From Aduncisulcus paluster (taxonomy: Eukaryota > Fornicata), in contig BQXS01010040.1 of the NCBI GenBank assembly GCA_024181965.1, positions 1 through 28,184 on the forward strand: a stretch of DNA of 28,184 bases, given 5' to 3'. Each line of letters begins with the position of its first letter. Positions within the stretch are counted from its first letter, which is position 1. Shown piece by piece: positions 18,701-26,166 of this stretch. The notes under the pieces were generated by a model, which was not told the DNA's origin, ran no database searches, and was given only the letters and a program-made list of their open reading frames with translations. The position numbers and the translations under genes are program-made.

Positions 18701-20491
18701 GAGAGAAAACTCAGATTTTGAATCGAAATAACCTTTTCCTTTCAAACATATCCATAAAAACAGTAGTTTAGGCTCAGGATTTGAATATTCGCGACATCTT
18801 TTGAGGTAGAAATCCTTGTTAACACTCATGGAGGCAATCATATCACATATTGATTGTATGGGATGGTCAAGAATGGTTCCAAACCAATTCATACAATGCC
18901 TAAGATAATTATCTTTTGCAAATGCAACCATAGAAATGGAATTGTTCAAACTTTGAATATTGGCAGAAGAAGAAGATGTTCCATCCTCATCACTGGAACT
19001 AAATTCATCTTCTTCTTCACGATCTGAATGTTCCTTCTTTCTTCTTTTGGAATTCATGGCAGGACTATTTTTAGATACGGCTGTTCTAAATATAGAATAT
19101 TGAGAATGAGCCTTTTCAATATTTACCTTTAACACCTTTCTCTCACTTTTTACATGCATTGAAAGAATTTTATCCTCAATCGAATCAACAATCTTACAAG
19201 TGTCATGGTGCTTAAACAGACACAGTAGGGCAAGAACGAACAGAAATTCTCTTGTATTTGGAGCAAAAGCACGAGCAGAGGTAGCCACGATAGAGTTTAC
19301 CATTGATTTCCTGAGCAATGCAAAGCTTTGGGCGCAGTATCGGTCTATATCTTGCTTTGAAGGCTCAACCATCCAGACACTCTTCCGACTATTTAAGAGT
19401 TTATATCCGCATACCTGTTCACATAAAGATATATAAAGCTGATTGTCGTTTTCTATTTCCAATATCCATCTCACACAACGGCAGGCTTCAACGAGGAAAT
19501 ATAAATCCCATCGTTCAGCATCGGTCTTGCACTTATGTAGCCGAGAAATGAAGGTTTCACACTGAGATGCCTCGATATCTATGTCCATCATTTCACTGGC
19601 TTGAGCAATAGCCACTTCATCGGTCATTCGAAGGCTGCCAACCTGAGGAATGTTCTGGAAGGATTCCTTCTTCTCTTTGTAATGAGGGTGGAGTGTTTTC
19701 AAAGCCATCAAACAATGGAGATTGAGGTTATCAAAGGAGGAAGCAGATGGAAAGGGAGATAATGATTCAATAATGGTGACAATATCAGGGAAATGAGACT
19801 CTATTGGGACAATCTGTTTCATTTGGCTTTGGAATGTTTTTGTAGATGTTGAAGAACCCCTCGGAGAGGGAGAAAACCGTTCAATAGTAGGTGGATGGGT
19901 AACAGTATCAGAAATTTCCCTATCTCCATTATCTTTTGGAGTTTTTGATGGGATGACGTGCTTTGATTTGGAACTCCGTAAACGAGGTGAGACAGGAGGT
20001 GAAGTTGGTTCTGGATTGGGATTTGGAACAAGAGGGATCATTGAAACAGGATCTGATTTATCATGTTGATCTTTTTTCCTCGATAATTCAGGTATAGAGA
20101 GTTTTACATGGTTTTCTTCAGGAAGAGTGATTTTGGGAACGGAAAGTGATTGAGAAGGAATATCGGAATCTATTTTCCCTTCCAATTGTGAAACTCGTTT
20201 AATGGTTTCTTTTAAATCATGATAAATCGATGAAATTAACTGGTGATCATGTTTTTGCTTTTCATCAGGAATAGCCGAATCTACTTTCTTTTCAAGGACT
20301 TCAATTTTAAAAGAGAGACTTTCTTTCTCTTTAATCAATAAATTTATCGTCTTTTCCATTGATTTAATAGTTTCTGAAGATGTAGCTAATTGTTCACGAA
20401 TAGCAGCATTTTCAGAGCTTATAACATCCATGATACTTTGAAATACCTTTCCTAACTCCTTTAGAGATGAGTCGGAGGAAGGGATAGGCAT
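15701..20491 (-). CDS. Large calpain-like (C2) cysteine peptidase
   Basis: The 1596-residue protein starts at a good ATG and is intronless. Residues about 20-107 form a coiled coil, followed by a Pro/Ser-rich linker to about 225. A long helical region of unknown family follows to about 590, interrupted by an acidic Ser-rich stretch (EEEDEFSSSDEDG). The calpain catalytic domain lies at about 690-1030. It keeps the oxyanion Gln and the nucleophile in AQGELPDCQLLS (Cys777), the His in SHNHAF (His974) and the Asn in IRNPHG (Asn996). The Trp that normally follows the Cys is Gln, and the Trp after Asn-Pro is His. A beta-rich C-terminal half may correspond to calpain domain III/C2-like modules. Calpains cut or bind cytoskeletal and signalling proteins, often with calcium. 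It may be an active peptidase or a scaffold that lost activity. The stop is TAG. Confidence 0.8.
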   Translation of the reverse strand: MPIPSSDSSLKELGKVFQSIMDVISSENAAIREQLATSSETIKSMEKTINLLIKEKESLSFKIEVLEKKVDSAIPDEKQKHDHQLISSIYHDLKETIKRVSQLEGKIDSDIPSQSLSVPKITLPEENHVKLSIPELSRKKDQHDKSDPVSMIPLVPNPNPEPTSPPVSPRLRSSKSKHVIPSKTPKDNGDREISDTVTHPPTIERFSPSPRGSSTSTKTFQSQMKQIVPIESHFPDIVTIIESLSPFPSASSFDNLNLHCLMALKTLHPHYKEKKESFQNIPQVGSLRMTDEVAIAQASEMMDIDIEASQCETFISRLHKCKTDAERWDLYFLVEACRCVRWILEIENDNQLYISLCEQVCGYKLLNSRKSVWMVEPSKQDIDRYCAQSFALLRKSMVNSIVATSARAFAPNTREFLFVLALLCLFKHHDTCKIVDSIEDKILSMHVKSERKVLKVNIEKAHSQYSIFRTAVSKNSPAMNSKRRKKEHSDREEEDEFSSSDEDGTSSSSANIQSLNNSISMVAFAKDNYLRHCMNWFGTILDHPIQSICDMIASMSVNKDFYLKRCREYSNPEPKLLFLWICLKGKGYFDSKSEFSLLSSHIRILLSSILDVNPSLDVLEGKNIRSLLKNDDNCSLIPVDVTSFDILESHSTCVTKPAPSTGKSSSSSSQKQSESSLFKSNPELWKWGGRQTLLIAGKNHEEMKAVKRHGSMVRWKCLHHVHPNTMLAPPFLLNMDYYNEELGVDVRCDVSHPMHSIFRNQLDILCSSHAQGELPDCQLLSTVTAIINARGVTPFLKYINEKEGMYTLRYVLEGDEKLVRVDDSVPLRGRDVGLFCKPKKVDASKIVSHDGKGPIVIRSSLHSPLSGHISGSSDSSEQPKDVYFSLLPIIEKSFARMYGSFNALENDTKEFISMISSLMGVEQLLRASKVFHNDTELKYTMKQALSLLTRSSGDIIAILGTNKYRTTHELSHNHAFRLISVHTDSRSKQIMACIRNPHGHTEFTGSYGPQDTAFWDSTRQIEYKYTPSDNNGIFWIRYSQILDYFESLNVLIVPTHSRWKHQWIHGRWMELGTGYMNSNTSNNVTLSNSLPHTFILHVNGTSKKEVSVVLKNERGSPEIRKWMDMRHRQDHAAHDSGEETISATCDDCCQSISSSDDSLKSTAMIEKMCVVDNCIEKAMQSSILSKLKSTKCEHSALRIRGFKLSRAPRGLNEAMKIALHGTHKSPLIVEPVELLTSGEKYLTGKEVSVYAELDPGIYCISLEAMAPYCSIFFSGHFLADKSIVIRSLFQGLVGKGYIFSGRWGKDSSDQTSLSRSVPVAIINRDLTRTAEVSTLLYSSQTYVGTSCMPIPALSPKFLSKTPDLESLPLHLHSVPDCEEKSEYTQESDNFIKFVSGSTNVTMTTIKPQLCAGVMPHLHSTPTVSGSFQPYFGMILTDYSDNIDVCFKPFASAAWKLRGSWNSSLSLKSIRLNPSIIPSVAVKFYPSKKVKTKNPFKISSPQVVSIALHPDETRGQFYCINVYEGSSPLSQSSHLLKSGVLYGGASAVMDIALPDEISDVTIAVLADKEGKTNEFDLSIRSNCRMTIVNNSLRKYTK

Positions 20492-20940
20492 TTTCGATCT
20501 TTGTCTGGATCAAAATATCATATTTTTGTGTGCATCCCACAGCAACCAATTTCAGTCCCACCCTAATGACCCGTCACAAACTTTCCTAATACATACTTTA
20601 TTCCGCATTGGGTGATTTGGAACAATACGAACACCATAAATCTTTATTAGAATATGCTAATCACAATTGAATAAACCCCCCCGAGTCAAAATATCATATT
20701 TTGATTTGTATGATACAATTGTTGAGGATCGTTGTCAACAAGTTATATCTCTTGATGATAGAAGAAAAATACATGAGTATAAGCTATAAATAATAATAAA
20801 AAATAGTATTTATTTTACTGTAAAAATGCATTTTCAGAAACTTATTCCTCAGCCCATCATGGGCTTTAATGATGATCATAAAAGGATAAAAGGTGATCAT
20901 ATTTATTTTAAAACATCAAAAAAATTTTTTTTATCCATTT
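20492..20940. promoter_or_regulatory. Calpain promoter region and kinesin 3' flank
   Basis: This 449-bp gap lies between two minus-strand genes. A 17-bp sequence, TCAAAATATCATATTTT, occurs at 20510-20526, 18 bases upstream of the calpain ATG, and again at 20686-20702. The second copy extends into a perfect 19-bp palindrome (20686-20704). Near the kinesin end a 6-bp GC-rich hairpin (AGCCCA-TCA-TGGGCT, 20851-20865) lies about 75 bases past its stop. No gene is visible. Confidence 0.45.
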
Positions 20941-23688
20941 CTAAATATATTTTGCCGCTAACAAACGTTCCCAGACCCGATTAGCAGCCTCTTCATCTTC
21001 GATTTCAGGAATCTCTTCCTCATCTAATTCTTCATCATCTTCACTTAATAGATCACTCACAGGAGTTAAATTGTGTGCCAAATGACCGATTGAATCAACA
21101 CATTTGACCAGATTGGCCTCAGCAGTTGCGAGTTGTACCTTCAGACCAAGACATTCTTTCTCAAGCTCCCTATTTCTAGCCTCGACCCCTGTCAATTCCT
21201 TGTGATGCTTCTTAGAATCTTGATCCACCGACGATTCATAATACTTGATTTGCCCAAGCATGCGGACTTCACCATCCCTGAGCTTTGAGATTTCATCGCT
21301 CGCTTCTTTCTCTTTCTTTGCAAACTCATCACGAGCCTCCTTTAGTTTAGTTCTTAGTTTGTCCTCGATCGTAATTACTTTCTCTTTATGCTGTTCCTCC
21401 ATTCTTTGGACTTCTTTCCGATGATTAAGCACAATCCGTTCAATTTCCTCCAGATGACGCTTTTCGGCAGTCTCTTTGTCTTCCATAGTTTTCATCCGTT
21501 CAATCAATTGATCCCTTTCATGCTTAAACTGCTCCAATAGATCAGACTTTTCATCATATTGCCGTTGCGACTCTTCAGCACCCACACGAGCCTTATAGAG
21601 TTGCTCCCGATACTTCCTGATCCACTCATCTTTCTTCGTGCAAGAACGGCTCAAAGATTGATATTCGCTTGCCTTCTTGTCGTATGATTTCTGGAGATTC
21701 CCATTGGCGTTCTTGAGAGATTCGTAATCTTTAAGAGTTCCTTCCAATTTCTCCCAAGCCTTCTCCAAACTCTCCATAATACCCTTCATTATATCAGTGT
21801 GAGTGAGATCCCTCTGATGAGCGCTTGAAGAAATAAACATTCTCTTGTCATCCAAATCACCTTTCGGTGAACATCTTAATGAAATCTTCCTTGTGATTTC
21901 ATCGAGATGTTGCAAAAGCTCGTCAAACTCCATTGTTTTTTTGTGATTTTCCGTTTTCACATCCTTTAGCTCTTTTTCCAGTTCCTCCTTAGCCTTTCTA
22001 TCCTCTTCCGATTGTTTGGATGATCGCCCAGCAGACTTTGCAATTTCCGGTATCCCTGCGACAACACGATGAACACCGCTGAGAATAGAAGTAATGGCTT
22101 CACTCGCATCCGACTGCCAATGCCGTTTATATCTGTCGAGATGTTGCCGACAGGATGAACACATCTCAACGTCTAAACCATATCTATTCACAGGCTGGCT
22201 TGATTCCTTGGGTGGTAAGGTTATCATTTCAGAGAGAGCATCGGCAACACTCTTACATTGGCCCATGATAAGATCCACATCTGAGGATTTAATGCCAATC
22301 TTCACGCGTTCGGGATTTGGCTCCTTCAATACAACGTGCTTCAGATCACTCATAAACCGAAGAGTCTTTTTAATGTATTCCTGCGTCTTGACACCATTCC
22401 CAACGACCAGTTCATGTTCAAATGGAAGACATATACAGAATGTTGTTCCTCCGAATAGTAAATAATCAGCGAGAAATCTACCAAGAATGGCTCCCCCATC
22501 TTTAACACTGCCTTTAGTCCAATTACGACGCTTACTGGCATCATCATGGGGGGGTAAGTTCTCTTTCTTAAGCATCGACTCAAGATGTGACAATGAACTA
22601 CTGATGAATGTGTTCTTTTTCGAGGATACAGAATGCTGGCCTTTGATAGCACAGTGTTCAACACCAGCAAGATCTCCAAAACAACCAAATGAAAATTTTT
22701 CAAAGCCTTCCATTTTTGTTCCCCGTGATCCCTTCTTTTCCCACCCAATTCCTATGAAAACAAGCATATGAGACCGCGAAGAAGAATTATTTCCGGCAGT
22801 CTTCTCAACAAACCGTTTTCCAATGACATTTTCCATTATTAACTCCAATCCACAACGATCTTGCAAATCATACCAAGGAATTGCTTTTTTAAGTGGCTTA
22901 AAAGGAGTTTCGTAATCGGTTGAGTTTCGACTCAAGAAGTTACTATTTGAAATATCAATTTCGGAAAATCTAGTTTTTTCAAATAATTCCCCTCTACGAA
23001 AGCGTCTAGTCACTTTACCAACTAATTTGTCACCGCAAGCCCCAATCAAATCCCTAACTCTCCCACAATTACTCTTTGTTGAGGGACAAAGTTCAATGAC
23101 AGATATTTTGAGAACATTTAAAAAATCTCCCTTAGATTCATCGTTATACAGATCTCTGAGTTGAAATATCTGGTTCATTATTGAAGGAAAGAATCGATCT
23201 GCTGTTTCAGGATTACTAAGACTAAAACCCTTCTCCATACCTGAACTATATGTTTTACCGGAACCTGTAGGGCCAAAGAAGGTCGCACATATATGACGAC
23301 CATCCATTAACTCTTGAGCGATCCTATTAACACCAAAAACATCCAAAAAAGTATCATTATTATGATAGGGCATAATACATTTATCCACACCACAATTATA
23401 AGTGAAATAGTGACGAATAGTTTCAGAGCTATCAAGAAAATCCGGGGGAGCGCATCTTATTGAGAAATCACCTTTTTTTCCATCCAAAGGAAGGACAGAA
23501 AATCGATGGTAAGGATCTCCTAAATAGAGATCATGCTCACTTTTAGTACTAACAGCATCCATTAAACTACAATAAGTTTTCAATTCTTTTTCATCTATTT
23601 TCGTCCCAATTAATCTATGAGTGAATTCGATCAGCGGAGGTCGAATTCGACATAATATACGAATTTTACCTTCAGAATAAGAGCTCAT
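20941..23688 (-). CDS. Divergent N-terminal-motor kinesin
   Basis: The 915-residue protein begins with KIRILCRIRPP, the first motor strand. It has the P-loop GPTGSGKT (residues 139-146), switch I NNSSSRSH (300-307) and switch II DLAGVEH (339-345), so ATP binding and hydrolysis residues are present. Switch II differs from the usual DLAGSER. The motor ends near residue 450. A short CSSC segment with nearby His (about 510) could bind a metal, but this is weak. A long coiled coil at about 570-885, rich in Glu and Lys, should dimerise the chain, and the tail is very acidic (EDDEELDEEEIPEIEDEE). A plus-end-directed microtubule motor is expected from the N-terminal motor, but I cannot place it in a kinesin subfamily. 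Intronless; stop TAG. Confidence 0.9.
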   Translation of the reverse strand: MSSYSEGKIRILCRIRPPLIEFTHRLIGTKIDEKELKTYCSLMDAVSTKSEHDLYLGDPYHRFSVLPLDGKKGDFSIRCAPPDFLDSSETIRHYFTYNCGVDKCIMPYHNNDTFLDVFGVNRIAQELMDGRHICATFFGPTGSGKTYSSGMEKGFSLSNPETADRFFPSIMNQIFQLRDLYNDESKGDFLNVLKISVIELCPSTKSNCGRVRDLIGACGDKLVGKVTRRFRRGELFEKTRFSEIDISNSNFLSRNSTDYETPFKPLKKAIPWYDLQDRCGLELIMENVIGKRFVEKTAGNNSSSRSHMLVFIGIGWEKKGSRGTKMEGFEKFSFGCFGDLAGVEHCAIKGQHSVSSKKNTFISSSLSHLESMLKKENLPPHDDASKRRNWTKGSVKDGGAILGRFLADYLLFGGTTFCICLPFEHELVVGNGVKTQEYIKKTLRFMSDLKHVVLKEPNPERVKIGIKSSDVDLIMGQCKSVADALSEMITLPPKESSQPVNRYGLDVEMCSSCRQHLDRYKRHWQSDASEAITSILSGVHRVVAGIPEIAKSAGRSSKQSEEDRKAKEELEKELKDVKTENHKKTMEFDELLQHLDEITRKISLRCSPKGDLDDKRMFISSSAHQRDLTHTDIMKGIMESLEKAWEKLEGTLKDYESLKNANGNLQKSYDKKASEYQSLSRSCTKKDEWIRKYREQLYKARVGAEESQRQYDEKSDLLEQFKHERDQLIERMKTMEDKETAEKRHLEEIERIVLNHRKEVQRMEEQHKEKVITIEDKLRTKLKEARDEFAKKEKEASDEISKLRDGEVRMLGQIKYYESSVDQDSKKHHKELTGVEARNRELEKECLGLKVQLATAEANLVKCVDSIGHLAHNLTPVSDLLSEDDEELDEEEIPEIEDEEAANRVWERLLAAKYI

Positions 23689-23942
23689 TAATGCTTAAAT
23701 ACAAGTTTAATTTAACAAATAAAGTTTTTAAATCTCTAAAGGTGTCAAATTAGCTCTCTCTGATGTTGACTCCTCACGCATGAGTATATGAGGAGTCAAA
23801 GTATACGACACAATTCCATAGTCATTGATTTCAAAATCAGTAATAATACATAAAAAAATAATTCGGCAATAAAAATATTTATTGAACACCATCACCGAAC
23901 TAAAGAAAAAAAAAAAAAGAAAAATAGAAATAGAAACTATTT

Positions 23943-24677
23943 TTAACACCCACATCCTGAGCCATCAGTTGGTTTTTCGCCTTCTTCAACTACAACTTCA
24001 CCACCAGCAGCGAATTCCCCATCACCACCTTCGTCTTCATCAGTGGCTGAGATAATTCCGTATATCTTCTTTAATGTTTGTTGGAAGGCTTCATCAACGT
24101 TAGATCCATCACATGCAGAAGTTTCAATGAAACTAAGTCCATGTTCTTCAGCAAAAGCAACTCCATCGGCACGTTTCACGGCACGAAGATGGGCAAGATC
24201 AGTCTTATTCGCAGCAAGCATAATCACAATGTTGGATTCAGCATGGTCACGCAACTCTTGGAGCCAACGATCAATTTGTTCGAAAGTACGATGTTGAGTG
24301 ATATCATATACGAGAAGAGCTCCCATAGCTCCACGATAAAAAGCAGAAGTAATAGCCCTGTATCTTTCTTGTCCAGCAGTATCCCAAATCTGAGCTTTTA
24401 TCATTTTATCATCAATAGAAACATTTCTAGTTGCGAATTCTACACCAATAGTAGATTTCGAATCAATATTAAAAGTATTACGGGTAAATCTGGATAGAAG
24501 TTGGGATTTTCCAACTCCACTTTCCCCAATAAGAACAACTATTTAAGATAAGGATAAGATATAGCCAGAACATGTGAGAAATATTCTAAAGGGACAAAGA
24601 ACAACAGAAAAAAAAAAATAACCCTTAACAAACATACTTTTGAAAAGAAAATCATATGGATTAGGATGATCACTCAT
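23943..24677 (-). CDS. RAB11: Rab11-like GTPase, one intron
   Basis: Joining exon 1 (24677-24638) and exon 2 (24538-23943) gives 211 residues starting [18 protein letters not shown]. The GTPase boxes are complete: P-loop GESGVGKS (18-25), STIGVEF (switch I), WDTAGQE (switch II), NKTDL (base recognition) and ETSA. The blocks [40 protein letters not shown] and [20 protein letters not shown] are strongly Rab11-like. The C-terminus ends SGCGC, the cysteine pair for geranylgeranylation, preceded by an acidic Gly-rich variable tail. Rab11 controls recycling-endosome and post-Golgi traffic at membranes. The stop is TAA. The gene is divergent from uL30, with a shared 329-bp promoter region. Confidence 0.95.
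24539..24637 (-). other. Spliceosomal intron in Rab11 (99 nt)
   Basis: On the minus strand the intron begins GTATGTTTGTT and ends CTTAAATAG, interrupting an Ile codon after its first base. It contains an 11-T run. An earlier AG inside it would lead to a stop codon in exon 2, so the distal AG is required. Removal restores the conserved KIVLIG block. Confidence 0.9.
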
Positions 24678-25006
24678 TTTTCTTTGTTATGTGGCAAATC
24701 CGAGCCTTCATTGTCGTCGGTTGCTATGGTTGCGTAGGTTTCGACTACATTTGGTTTCCACCCAGCTCATTCAAATAAATGATTCTATTCTATTCTTTTT
24801 CAACACGAGGATATTTTTTTGGAATATTTTCTTGTGTTGAAAACCGAAGCCCCACTCTCCAGCTTGAGATATCTTGCAGAATACATAATAATTCACAATA
24901 AAAAATTTATTTTGTTAAATGAGGTTGAAATATAAGTCTCATCATTCCTTATGTCCACTCCAAATTGAACAAGACACAATCATCATTTTGAGTGAGTTTG
25001 AAAAAT
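24678..25006. promoter_or_regulatory. Divergent promoter region, Rab11 / uL30
   Basis: A 329-bp gap between two genes transcribed away from each other. Near its centre is an inverted repeat with perfect 10-bp arms, TTTTCAACAC (24797-24806) and GTGTTGAAAA (24834-24843), with a second short pair (ATATT/AATAT) inside. No gene or tRNA is visible. A shared regulatory role is inferred from position. Confidence 0.45.
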
Positions 25007-25759
25007 ATGGAAGCGCATCCTGAGGTAGTATTAAAACGTAGGAAGGCTTTACAACATAAAATAACTTCCAAACTTGCTTCAAGGAAGAGGAATCAAAAAT
25101 CCAAAGGCACAGGTCGTAAATCGAAAAAAACAGAGAAAATTCTAATACCCGAGCAAATAATTCGCAAAACCATGATGAAAAAATATGACGCAGCTGCTTG
25201 TTCTATCCGTCAAAGGTCAAACAAGCCCTTTGTTGTTCCTGACGATGCCAAGTTGATTTTTGCAATGCGTATTCGGCGTAGTAGACATATGACCGCTCAG
25301 GTTAAACAAGCTTTGAGAGGTTTAGGACTTCTTGTTGGACCAGGATATGGAGTCTTCCTTCAAGTTACAAAGGACAACCTTTCTCTTCTTAGAGCTGCGG
25401 AATCATATATTGTATGGGGTTGGCCCTCACTTAAACTTGTTAGGGAACTCATGGAAAAACGTGCTACCGTTCGTCTTGACAAAGGCGAAGAATTGTTGAC
25501 CGACAACGTTATGATCGAGAAAGCTTTTGGTGAAAAATATGGATATGTGTGTATAGACGATCTTGTCCATGTCATATACAATGTTGGAGAAGGTTTTGAT
25601 GACATAATTAAGAAATTTTTGAAGCCTTTTTGTGTGTGTGAGAGTGGTAGAGCCACAAAGCTTGATTTGAGTCATAAATTTGATGAATCAATCCCTAAAA
25701 GGGGAGGTTTTGGTTTTAGAGGTGTAGAAGTGAACACATTTGTTCTTGGTTTACTGTAA
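25007..25759 (+). CDS. RPL7: 60S ribosomal protein uL30 (L7)
   Basis: The 250-residue protein is the eukaryotic uL30 of the large ribosomal subunit, which contacts rRNA near the 5S region. The family core is clear: FAMRIRRSRHMTAQVKQALR, then LLRAAESYIVWGWPSLKLVR, KGEELLTDNVMIEKAFGEKY and GYVCIDDLVHVIY. The N-terminus is a long Lys/Arg-rich extension, as in other eukaryotes. I use the ATG at 25007 (MEAHPEVVLKRRK), since the in-frame GTG 15 bases earlier is not a eukaryotic start. The C-terminus (RGGFGFRGVEVNTFVLGLL) is hydrophobic and departs somewhat from animal versions. The gene is intronless and ends in TAA. Confidence 0.95.
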   Translation: MEAHPEVVLKRRKALQHKITSKLASRKRNQKSKGTGRKSKKTEKILIPEQIIRKTMMKKYDAAACSIRQRSNKPFVVPDDAKLIFAMRIRRSRHMTAQVKQALRGLGLLVGPGYGVFLQVTKDNLSLLRAAESYIVWGWPSLKLVRELMEKRATVRLDKGEELLTDNVMIEKAFGEKYGYVCIDDLVHVIYNVGEGFDDIIKKFLKPFCVCESGRATKLDLSHKFDESIPKRGGFGFRGVEVNTFVLGLL

Positions 25760-26166
25760 TCATTTCTTTTTTTACCAAAGATCCTAGTTTTAATATCAAG
25801 TAAAATATTTCGCCATTTGTTGAAATATTTGTGGTATCACTCTTTAGTTTTTAAAATGGGAGTGGACAATGCACTCAGAGAGTAAAACAATAGAGTCACT
25901 CTATCTGACGGTCAGAGATGCACTTTTGCTATCTCCCCAATTCAAGATAAAATCATCCATTTTCATTTAAAATATATATTTACACAACTAATTATTTATT
26001 ATTTAGGCATTTAAACTGTCGTCCTCTCTATAGAATTTCCGATTTTGCAAAATTTTGTTGGCGAAGCCGTTTTGTCCTATTTGATAGTTATTTTGTTCAT
26101 ATAACTCATTCCTTTGTGTTTTTATTCAAATAAGTTTCAGTATTCTTTTCTCAAATTTATTATAAT
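25760..26166. other. Intergenic region with paired short palindromes
   Basis: 407 bases, AT-rich at both ends. The centre holds two abutting perfect dyads that share one T: ATAGAGT-C-ACTCTAT (25890-25904) and TCTGAC-G-GTCAGA (25904-25916). ATGCAC occurs on both sides of them. It must hold the 3' end of uL30 and the promoter of the next gene. I do not recognise an RNA gene, although a small structured RNA is possible. Confidence 0.5.

Noticed and set aside
19200-19551. Plus-strand open frames opposite the calpain-like gene
   Set aside because: They are antisense shadows without a recognisable domain; the minus-strand frame is continuous for 1596 codons.
20851-20865. GC-rich hairpin past the kinesin stop as a terminator
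   Set aside because: Factor-independent hairpin terminators are not used by RNA polymerase II, and a 6-bp stem is too short to support another role.
24992-25006. Upstream GTG start for uL30
   Set aside because: GTG is not a normal eukaryotic start, and the ATG at 25007 gives a typical uL30 N-terminus.
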